Assembly: GCA_035570595.1 (NCBI GenBank)
Contig: DATMLF010000008.1
Coordinates: 1-5,947, forward strand
DNA from: AP-15 sp035570595
GTDB taxonomy: Bacteria > Pseudomonadota > Alphaproteobacteria > ATCC43930 > CGMCC-115725
Reading direction: 5' to 3'
Length of the DNA stretch: 5,947 nucleotides
Below are positions 1-4,701 of this stretch, one piece after another; the first letter of the stretch is position 1, and the number at the start of each line of letters is the position of its first letter. Under the pieces are notes generated by a model. The model saw nothing but the letters and a program-made list of their open reading frames with translations, was not told where the DNA came from and made no database searches. Made by a program: the position numbers and the translations under genes.

Positions 1-504
1 GAATTGCCGGCGGACCTCGCCCGCTCGCTGATCCCGAAGGGCCGCACCCTCTCCGACACGCGGCGCGTGCTGTGCTATTACCGGATGTCGCCCGACGGCA
101 AGCGCGTGGTCTTTGGCGGCCGGGCGCGCTTTACGCAAGTCGACGCGAGTGTCAGCGCGCCGATTTTGCACCGCGCCATGACGGCCCGCTTCCCGCAGCT
201 GCACGGGGTCAAGGTGACCCACGCCTGGACCGGCAACACGGCCTTCACCCTCGACGCGTTGCCGCATATGGGGCAGAGCGAGGGCCTGCACTTCTGTCTC
301 GGCTGCAATGGCAGCGGGATCGCGATGATGACCTATCTCGGCTGGCAGACCGCGCGCAAGATCGCCGGCGCGGCGAACTACGCCTGCAGTTTCGACACGC
401 CCGAATTTCCCGGTCACCGGCTCTACGCGGGTAACCCCTGGTTCCTGCCCGCGCTCGGCGGCTGGTACCGGCTGCGCGACCGCATCGACCGCCTCGTCGC
501 CTGA
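1..504 (+). CDS. FAD-dependent oxidoreductase (DAO family), C-terminal part, 5'-truncated by the window
   Basis: The reading frame is open from base 1 and ends at TGA 502-504, giving 167 residues. The TTG at base 4 lies inside the gene and is not a credible start. The visible part matches the C-terminal half of DAO-fold flavoenzymes of the gamma-glutamylputrescine oxidase / glycine oxidase-like group. There is a beta-strand stretch (RMSPDGKRVVFGGRARF, residues 28-44), then HRAMTARFPQL (57-67), then HAWTGNTAFTLDALPHMG (74-91), and a Gly-rich FAD-contacting segment LGCNGSGIAMMTYLG (100-114) leading into the final helix. The end (NPWFLPALGGWYRLRD, 145-160) is typical of alphaproteobacterial members. 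The family oxidises an amine or amino acid using FAD and releases hydrogen peroxide or passes electrons on; the substrate cannot be read from this part. The N-terminal Rossmann GxGxxG motif lies outside the window. Family call is firm, substrate is open. Confidence 0.85.
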   Translation, partial: ELPADLARSLIPKGRTLSDTRRVLCYYRMSPDGKRVVFGGRARFTQVDASVSAPILHRAMTARFPQLHGVKVTHAWTGNTAFTLDALPHMGQSEGLHFCLGCNGSGIAMMTYLGWQTARKIAGAANYACSFDTPEFPGHRLYAGNPWFLPALGGWYRLRDRIDRLVA

Positions 505-572
505 CCACGCCTAATTATCGACAGGCCCCATGGGCGTTGCCACGGTATGCAGGCCGGGGTCGCGCGCACTTG

Positions 573-612
573 ATTCCAGGGTCCACGTCGTCATTCCACG
601 GTCCACGTCGTC
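573..612. repeat. 20-bp tandem duplication, two copies
   Basis: Bases 573-592 (ATTCCAGGGTCCACGTCGTC) are followed directly by 593-612 (ATTCCACGGTCCACGTCGTC). The two copies differ at one position only, G579 against C599. The copies abut with no spacer. No third copy is seen on either side. The repeat lies between genes and could come from replication slippage, or be a degenerate fragment of an intergenic repeat family; with only two copies in view the second idea is speculation. Confidence 0.85.
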
Positions 613-630
613 CCGGATCAATGCCGCGAT

Positions 631-699
631 CTAGTCCTGATAGGGATTGCCAATCCACCAATTGCGTATGCGGTAATAGATGGCGTCATTCAGCGCCAT
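631..699 (-). CDS. Possible short or relic minus-strand reading frame (22 codons from ATG)
   Basis: Read on the minus strand, ATG at 699-697 opens a frame ending at TAG 633-631. The tail reads IYYRIRNWWIGNPYQD, rich in aromatic residues and unlike the Arg/Ala/Pro-rich strings that chance frames give in DNA this GC-rich. The same frame stays open upstream to a TAA inside the 95-aa gene, with no better start codon and no clear Shine-Dalgarno. It could be a small peptide gene, the surviving 3' end of a decayed gene, or chance in a locally AT-richer stretch. I do not recognise the family. It is listed because the composition stands out, not because expression is shown. Confidence 0.2.
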   Translation of the reverse strand: MALNDAIYYRIRNWWIGNPYQD

Positions 700-776
700 A
701 AAGCCCGCTGCACCGTGGAAGATCGCGACGGTGCGAACACGCGGCGGTTCTGCTGTATGCTCGCCGGCGATTGCGA

Positions 777-782
777 GAGGAG
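777..782 (+). promoter_or_regulatory. Ribosome binding site of the 95-aa protein gene
   Basis: GAGGAG at 777-782 lies 8 nt before ATG 791. It is the best Shine-Dalgarno match in the window. It decides the start in favour of 791 over the longer in-frame opening that runs back to about 680, which has no such site and would add residues that do not look like the rest of the protein. Confidence 0.75.
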
Positions 783-790
783 AAAGCGAG

Positions 791-1078
791 ATGGATTTCG
801 AGACTTACCGGGGCTCGCTCGCGGAGCCGGCGCCGCCCGCAGGGTTGAGCACGGCGCTTCAGGCATTGTGGTGGGAGGCGAAGGGCGACTGGCACCAGGC
901 GCATCAATGCGCCCAGCAGCAAGGCGACGCCGACGGCTCCTGGGCGCACGCCTATCTCCACCGGGTCGAGGGCGACCTGCGCAACGCCGGCGGCTGGTAC
1001 GGTCGCGCGGGCCGGGAAATGCCGACGGCACCTCTGAAAGAGGAATGGGAGACGATCGCCCGCACGCTGCTCGCCTGA
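791..1078 (+). CDS. Conserved hypothetical protein, 95 aa, TPR-like helical
   Basis: Function unknown. The ATG at 791 is supported by GAGGAG 8 nt upstream; the stop is TGA 1076-1078. The protein has no signal peptide or membrane segment and is probably cytoplasmic. It starts with MDFETYRGSLAEPAPPAGLS, followed by a Trp-rich helix ALQALWWEAKGDWHQAHQC (22-40) and a second helical block WAHAYLHRVEGDLRNAGGWY (51-70) then GRAGR (71-75). The pair, each with a small-residue/Gly-Asp turn (KGDW, EGDLRNA), resembles tetratricopeptide or Sel1-like helical hairpins, but is too short to be a full repeat array. The last third (LKEEWETIARTLLA) is another amphipathic helix. From memory, similar small proteins occur in other alphaproteobacteria as hypothetical proteins. 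folK begins 10 bp after its stop, so co-transcription is likely; whether the function is linked to folate is unknown. Confidence 0.75.
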   Translation: MDFETYRGSLAEPAPPAGLSTALQALWWEAKGDWHQAHQCAQQQGDADGSWAHAYLHRVEGDLRNAGGWYGRAGREMPTAPLKEEWETIARTLLA

Positions 1079-1088
1079 GCGCGCGGGT

Positions 1089-1592
1089 TTGGCGCCGCCG
1101 ATCCTGGTAGGGCTCGGGGCCAATCTCGAAAGCCCGCGCTGGGGGGCGCCCCGCGAAACCCTGGCCGCCGCCCTGGCGGCGCTCGCGAGCGAGGGGGTTG
1201 CCATCCTCGCGCGTTCGGGCTGGTACCGCAGCGCCCCGGTGCCGCTTTCCGACCAGCCGTGGTTCGTCAACGCCGCCGCATCGGTCGCGACGCGGCTCGC
1301 CGCCCCCGACCTGCTCGCGCTGATGCAGGCGGTCGAGCATCGCTTTGGCCGGACCCGCGGCGAACGCAACGCGGCGCGCGTGCTTGATCTCGACCTCCTC
1401 GACTATCGCGGCGAACGGTTCGCCTCGCCCGATCTCGTCCTGCCGCATCCGCGCCTGCATCAGCGCCGCTTTGTGCTTGAGCCGCTTGCCGAAATCGCGC
1501 CGGAATGGCGCCACCCGACCCTCGGATCGACGGCGCGACAGCTGATCGCGGCGCTCGCCGACGCGCAGCCGGTCGAGCGGTTCGCGTGCTGA
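1089..1592 (+). CDS. folK: 2-amino-4-hydroxy-6-hydroxymethyldihydropteridine pyrophosphokinase (HPPK)
   Basis: HPPK transfers pyrophosphate from ATP to 6-hydroxymethyl-7,8-dihydropterin, the step before dihydropteroate synthase in folate synthesis; it is cytosolic. The 167-aa length fits the family (E. coli 159). Visible motifs are ILVGLGANL (5-13), GWYRSAP (44-50), QPWFVNA (56-62), FGRTRGERNAARVLDLDLL (86-104), and LPHPRLHQRRFVLEPLAEIAP (118-138). Aligned by eye to E. coli HPPK, the Mg-binding aspartates are D100 and D102, pterin-pocket N61, and catalytic-loop residues R88, R97, H120, R126 and F128. The E. coli loop Trp89 is replaced by Asn94 and Lys85 by Gly91, which I believe is common outside enterobacteria. 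The start is TTG 1089: no ATG or GTG precedes the conserved first strand, and no strong Shine-Dalgarno is seen, so translation may be coupled to the 95-aa gene ending 10 bp earlier. No other folate gene is in view. Confidence 0.93.
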   Translation: MAPPILVGLGANLESPRWGAPRETLAAALAALASEGVAILARSGWYRSAPVPLSDQPWFVNAAASVATRLAAPDLLALMQAVEHRFGRTRGERNAARVLDLDLLDYRGERFASPDLVLPHPRLHQRRFVLEPLAEIAPEWRHPTLGSTARQLIAALADAQPVERFAC

Positions 1593-1611
1593 ACTGCGGC
1601 GCGGCGGCCGA

Positions 1612-1640
1612 TTGTGCTCGTTCGACCAGCCCGTTATAAC
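1612..1640 (+). promoter_or_regulatory. Candidate sigma70-type promoter for the PCMT-like gene and tolC
   Basis: TTGTGC (1612-1617) and TATAAC (1635-1640) are separated by 17 bp. The -10 box matches TATAAT at five of six positions; the -35 keeps only the leading TTG. Transcription would start near 1647, leaving a leader of about 23 nt with GGAG at 1661-1664 before ATG 1670. TATAAC stands out in this GC-rich gap. Prediction by eye only. Confidence 0.4.
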
Positions 1641-1669
1641 GCCGCTTCCCGCTCGCTTGCGGAGACAGG

Positions 1670-2329
1670 ATGACCGTGTTCGACGCAGCCCGCACACACA
1701 TGATTGAAAGCCAGCTGCGGCCCAACAAAGTCACCGACCCCCGCGTGCTCGACGCCTTCGCCCGCGTCCGGCGGGAGCTGTTTGTCCCCGAGCATTTGCG
1801 GGCCGTCGCCTATGTCGACGAGGACCTGCCGCTCGGTGGTGGGCGCTATCTGATGGCGCCGATGGTCGCCGCCCGCCTGATCCAGGCGGTGACCGCCGCG
1901 CGCATCGGGAGCGCACTGGTCGTCGGCGCCGGGACCGGTTACGAGGCGGCGGTGCTGAGCATGCTGGCGCGCGCCGTGGTCGCGCTCGAGGCGGACGCGG
2001 ACCTCGCCCGGCTCGCGCGCGCAGCACTCGTCGAAGAAAACATCGCCTCGGTAAGCGTGGTCGAGGCGCCGCCGGCCGCGGGTCACCGGCAACGGGCGCC
2101 CTACGACGCCGTGCTGTTTTCGGGTGCGGTTGCCGAGGTGCCGAGCGAGGTCGCGGCGCAATTGGCGGAGGACGGTCGGCTCGCCGCGGTTGTCAGACCC
2201 GACGCCGGCGCGGTCGGCCGCGCCATCTTGGTGCGACGCACTGGCGGCGTGATCGCGCGGCGCGTTATATTCGACGCGGCGACGCCGCTGTTGGCGGGTT
2301 TCGCGCCCAAGCCGGCGTTTGTATTCTGA
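1670..2329 (+). CDS. Protein-L-isoaspartate O-methyltransferase-like protein (PCMT family), altered active-site loop
   Basis: A 219-aa class I SAM-dependent methyltransferase fold of the PCMT family. ATG 1670 follows GGAG with 5-nt spacing; the stop is TGA 2327-2329. The N-terminal part (ARTHMIESQLRPNKVTDPRVLDAFARV, 7-33, then RRELFVPEHLRAVAYVDEDLPL) is the family's characteristic helical cap. SAM motif I is VVGAGTGY (84-91), the acidic residue after the second strand is E107 (VVALEAD), motif II is YDAVLFSGAVAEVP (145-158), and motif III is LAEDGRLAAVV (166-176). True PIMT repairs isoaspartyl residues in aged proteins and carries a TISAPHM-type loop; here the matching place reads YLMAPMV (60-66), so the conserved Thr/Ser and His are gone. 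SAM binding looks intact while isoaspartate repair is doubtful. The C-terminus PKPAFVF is typical of the alphaproteobacterial subgroup next to tolC. tolC follows after 32 bp, so one transcript is likely. Confidence 0.85.
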   Translation: MTVFDAARTHMIESQLRPNKVTDPRVLDAFARVRRELFVPEHLRAVAYVDEDLPLGGGRYLMAPMVAARLIQAVTAARIGSALVVGAGTGYEAAVLSMLARAVVALEADADLARLARAALVEENIASVSVVEAPPAAGHRQRAPYDAVLFSGAVAEVPSEVAAQLAEDGRLAAVVRPDAGAVGRAILVRRTGGVIARRVIFDAATPLLAGFAPKPAFVF

Positions 2330-2361
2330 GTTGTGGGTCCTCGGTAGCCTCAGAGCGTTTT

Positions 2362-3819
2362 ATGGGTAACGCCGCAAAGTTTTCCAGCAAGCCCGGCACT
2401 GCGCCGGCCGGCGGGGCAAAGGCCGGGCGATGCCGGCGCCGTTTTTGCCGCAGGCTCGCCGGCGGCCTCGGGCTAGCCGGACTCGTCGCGACCGGCGCAT
2501 CGCAGGCGTCGGCGCAGACGCTGACCCAGGCTTTGGCCGAGACCTACAACACCAACCCACAGCTGTTGGCGCAGCGCGCGCTGTTGCGGGCGACCGACGA
2601 GCAGGTGCCGCAAGCGCTGTCGGGGTGGCGCCCGACGGTCAACTTCACCGGTCAGGTCGGCGGTGCCCGCGGCAGCTTCGCGCAGCCGCCGTTGTCGACG
2701 CAGTACCTGACGTACTACGACAACAACCTCAATTTGCAGGTCACCCAGCCGGTCTACTCGGGCGGCCGCACGCTGGCTCAAACGCGGCAGGCGGTAAACA
2801 CGGTCGAATCGACGCGGGCGCAAACCCTGGCGATCGAAACCACAGTGTTCCAGGCGGTGGCCCAGGCTTATCTCGACGTCGTCGAAAACCAGGCCTTGGT
2901 GGAGGTCGACCGCAACAACGTGCAGGTATTGCGCAAGCAACTGGAGGCGACGCAGGATCGGTTCCGGGTGGGCGAGGTGACGCGCACCGATGTCGCACAA
3001 GCCGAAGCCTCGCTGGCGCAAGGCGTAGGCACCTTGACGACGGCGGAAGGGACGCTGGCCCAGGCGCGGGCCGAGTATGTGCGGGCCGTCGGGCGTCAGC
3101 CCGGAATCCTGATTTTGCCGCGCGAGCGCCCGGCCTTGCCGGCGACGCGCGAGGAGGCGCTGAGCCTCGCCGCCAACAACAATTTCAACGTTATCTCGGC
3201 GAACTTCGCGCAGTTGGCGGCGCGCGACAATATCGATGTGGTGCGCAGCCAGTTGCTGCCGCAGATTTCGCTGGTCGGAACCTTGAGCCGCCTTGTGGCA
3301 CCCTCGATCACGTTGAGCAGCGCGGTGGAAAGCCAGGCGGCGATCATGGCCCAGATGACGATGCCGCTTTACGAGGCCGGCGCGATCTACTCGCAGACGC
3401 GTCAGGCCGAGCAGACGGTCGGCCAGCGGTTGAGCCAAGTCGATGACGCGCGGCGCGCCGCGGTTCAGGTAACCGAGGACGCGTGGGAAACCTTGAAGGC
3501 GGCCCGTGCCAGCATCGCGTCGTTTGCGGCCGCGGTGCGGGCGGCTCAGATCGCCCTGCAGGGCACGCAGCAGGAGGCGCTCGTCGGCACCGCGACCACC
3601 CTCGACGTGCTGATCCAGAACCAGACTCTGCTGACCACCCAGCAACAGCTGATCACCGCCGAGCACGACGCCGCGCTCGCCGAATATAACGTCGCCGCCG
3701 GCACCGGGCGGCTGATCGCGGCCGACCTGCATCTGCCGGTGCAGCTCTACGACATGGAGCGGCATTATAAGCAGGTGAGGGACAAATGGGCCGGGTTTGG
3801 CGGCGGGCTGAGGGAGTGA
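2362..3819 (+). CDS. tolC: TolC-family outer-membrane efflux/secretion channel protein
   Basis: A 485-aa outer-membrane factor: trimers form a beta-barrel in the outer membrane and a long alpha-helical tunnel through the periplasm, serving RND or ABC efflux pumps and type I secretion. The two OEP halves are visible as an internal duplication. Half one runs TLTQALAETYNTNPQLLAQR (53-72), VTQPVYSGGRT (127-137), then FRVGEVTRTDVAQAEASL (201-218). Half two runs ANNNFNVISA (271-280), MTMPLYEAGAIYSQTRQAE (332-350), then ALVGTATTLDVLIQNQTLL (406-424). A signal peptide is clear: basic n-region, hydrophobic LAGGLGLAGLVATGAS, and a likely cleavage after ASA (A51). The n-region is unusually long and carries RCRRRFCRR (23-31). 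ATG 2362 is the only plausible start, since no ATG, GTG or TTG lies in frame between it and the hydrophobic core; its Shine-Dalgarno is poor. It follows the PCMT-like gene and precedes the PopZ homologue. The specific partner pump cannot be told from here. Confidence 0.93.
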   Translation: MGNAAKFSSKPGTAPAGGAKAGRCRRRFCRRLAGGLGLAGLVATGASQASAQTLTQALAETYNTNPQLLAQRALLRATDEQVPQALSGWRPTVNFTGQVGGARGSFAQPPLSTQYLTYYDNNLNLQVTQPVYSGGRTLAQTRQAVNTVESTRAQTLAIETTVFQAVAQAYLDVVENQALVEVDRNNVQVLRKQLEATQDRFRVGEVTRTDVAQAEASLAQGVGTLTTAEGTLAQARAEYVRAVGRQPGILILPRERPALPATREEALSLAANNNFNVISANFAQLAARDNIDVVRSQLLPQISLVGTLSRLVAPSITLSSAVESQAAIMAQMTMPLYEAGAIYSQTRQAEQTVGQRLSQVDDARRAAVQVTEDAWETLKAARASIASFAAAVRAAQIALQGTQQEALVGTATTLDVLIQNQTLLTTQQQLITAEHDAALAEYNVAAGTGRLIAADLHLPVQLYDMERHYKQVRDKWAGFGGGLRE

Positions 3820-3884
3820 GCGGGCGGGTTCGGCGCGGCCGGGGCGGGCCTCCGCGCGGCCGGTCGCCTGGAAACCCCGCCCGC
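3820..3884 (+). terminator. GC-rich inverted repeat after tolC, possible transcript end
   Basis: GCGGGCGGG at 3820-3828 is complemented exactly by CCCGCCCGC at 3876-3884, which could pair across a 47-nt GC-rich loop. Within it CGCGGCCGG occurs twice (3834-3842 and 3855-3863). No U-tract follows, so a classic intrinsic terminator is not supported. It may be a structured stop aided by Rho, or just the result of high GC. Confidence 0.2.
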
Positions 3885-3929
3885 CGTGCCTAGGTTAGGG
3901 AAGCCCGAACTCTGCCGCCGGTTGCCGTG

Positions 3930-4514
3930 ATGTCCGAAGATCCGCCCCGATCGAACTCGCCAGCCACACAATCCGCGCTGCCCGAATCGTCGATGGAGGA
4001 CATCGTAGCGTCGATCAGCCGCATCATCGCCGAGGACAACCGCACGAACCGTCCGGTCCCTGCCGCCGGGGGGACGAGCAGCCCGATCCTCGAGCTGACC
4101 GAGGTCATCGAGGCCGACGGCTCGGTGCGAAAACTCCCGGGAGCAGGGCCGACCCGCGCCGAGCTTCCCGAGGAACCGGCGCCGGAGCCGGTGATGCCGC
4201 CCGTCGAGCCGCCGACGCCCGGCGCACAGGCGGGAGACGCGGAAAAGCCGGACCATCAGGGTTCCGCAATCCTCTCGGCCGCGGCGGCGGAGGCGGCGGC
4301 GGCCGCCTTTGCCCGGCTTGGCGAGATGCCGCGACGGCAGCGCGGTGAGCCTGAGCTGCCGCTCGGGCATGGCGGCCGCACCTTGGAGGAGATCGTCCGC
4401 GACGCGCTCCGCCCGCTGCTGCAGGCGTGGCTCGACGACCACCTCCCCGCGCTCGTCGAGCGTCTTGTTCGCGAGGAAATTGAGCGCGTCGTCCACGACG
4501 CCCGCCTGCGCTAG
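3930..4514 (+). CDS. popZ: PopZ-type polar organising protein (DUF2497 family)
   Basis: A 194-aa protein with the three-part layout of Caulobacter PopZ. The N-terminal client-binding helix is SSMEDIVASISRIIAEDN (20-37), matching PopZ MEEILASIRRIISED. A short strand motif SPILELTEVIE (51-61) parallels VLELTDPI. Next is a Pro/Glu/Asp-rich disordered spacer (about 78-108), then an Ala-rich helix SAAAAEAAAAAFARL (116-130). The C-terminal oligomerisation helices GRTLEEIVRDALRPLLQAWL (149-168) and LPALVERLVREEIERV (172-187) are the most conserved part. In Caulobacter PopZ forms a polar condensate that tethers ParB-parS and recruits cell-cycle regulators; that role here is by homology. There is no signal peptide or membrane segment. 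The start could be GTG 3927 or ATG 3930, adjacent in frame; ATG is chosen because family members begin MS. No good Shine-Dalgarno is visible. It lies between tolC and valS. Confidence 0.85.
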   Translation: MSEDPPRSNSPATQSALPESSMEDIVASISRIIAEDNRTNRPVPAAGGTSSPILELTEVIEADGSVRKLPGAGPTRAELPEEPAPEPVMPPVEPPTPGAQAGDAEKPDHQGSAILSAAAAEAAAAAFARLGEMPRRQRGEPELPLGHGGRTLEEIVRDALRPLLQAWLDDHLPALVERLVREEIERVVHDARLR

Positions 4515-4551
4515 CGCTCCGAACCGGAAATTCACGACTCCAGCATCGCCA

Positions 4552-4569
4552 TCCCGACGAACGTCGGGA
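4552..4569. repeat. Short perfect inverted repeat (hairpin) after popZ
   Basis: TCCCGAC (4552-4558), loop GAAC, GTCGGGA (4563-4569). The symmetry extends one further pair inwards. It starts 37 nt after the popZ stop, a usual place for a terminator, but no T-run follows on the plus strand. It may stall or end the popZ transcript, or protect its 3' end. Confidence 0.45.
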
Positions 4570-4638
4570 CGGGTCGCGGTTTCACACCGCTGGGGCGGCA
4601 GCCGGTCCGGGCCGCGGCGGGGCGCGCGGCGATATTTT

Positions 4639-4656
4639 GGCGCGCGATCGCGCGCC
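4639..4656. repeat. Perfect 18-bp palindrome upstream of valS
   Basis: GGCGCGCGATCGCGCGCC reads the same on both strands over all 18 positions, with CGATCG at the centre. Part of the arm recurs as GGCGCGCGG at 4621-4629. It ends 8 bp before a -10-like TCTAAT (4664-4669) and 46 bp before the valS ATG. The position would suit an operator for a dimeric regulator, but no regulator is known to me for this sequence, and short GC palindromes are common in such genomes. Confidence 0.6.
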
Positions 4657-4701
4657 GTAGGTGTCTAATGGCTGATCCCTTTTGTCGAAGACGGTTCGAG
4701 G

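Larger units (their letters stand above)
505..790. other. Intergenic stretch with tandem repeat, no convincing gene
   Basis: This 286-bp gap between the oxidoreductase and the 95-aa protein holds a 20-bp tandem duplication (573-612), a short minus-strand reading frame (631-699), and the ribosome binding site of the next gene near its right end. The part around 635-690 looks less GC-rich than the flanking genes, which suits non-coding or relic sequence. No tRNA cloverleaf, strong terminator or insertion-sequence end was seen. A promoter for the 95-aa gene must lie here or further upstream, but no -35/-10 pair is good enough to call. Confidence 0.6.
4515..4701. other. popZ-valS intergenic region
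   Basis: This 187-bp gap holds a compact hairpin (4552-4569), a perfect 18-bp palindrome (4639-4656), and a -10-like TCTAAT at 4664-4669. The -10 box has no -35 at the normal distance: TTGGCG at 4637-4642 is 21 bp away and overlaps the palindrome. Only GAGG directly against the valS ATG and GAAG at 4687-4690 resemble ribosome binding sequence. I looked for a T-box-like leader or tRNA-like fold and saw none; T-box control of valS would be unexpected in this class. Confidence 0.5.

Noticed and set aside
647..679. A promoter formed by TTGCCA (647-652) and TAATAG (674-679)
   Set aside because: The spacing is 21 bp, outside the normal range, and the -10 match is poor.
680..790. A longer N-terminus for the 95-aa protein starting near 680
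   Set aside because: The added 37 residues do not resemble the rest, and the strong GAGGAG site points to ATG 791.
690..1697. A 335-codon minus-strand frame across the 95-aa gene and folK
   Set aside because: It is antisense to two supported genes, Arg/Ala/Pro-rich, without motifs or a ribosome binding site, and runs into the promoter region of the methyltransferase gene.
2473..3765. A 430-codon open frame on the minus strand opposite tolC
   Set aside because: It mirrors the codon pattern of the real gene in GC-rich DNA. Its translation is Arg/Gln/Leu/Gly-rich with no recognisable domain, and it lies wholly within a clear TolC-family gene.
4515..4701. A T-box or other riboswitch in front of valS
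   Set aside because: The gap has no T-box sequence or stem series, and T-box control of valS would be unexpected in a proteobacterium. Only a hairpin and a palindrome are visible.
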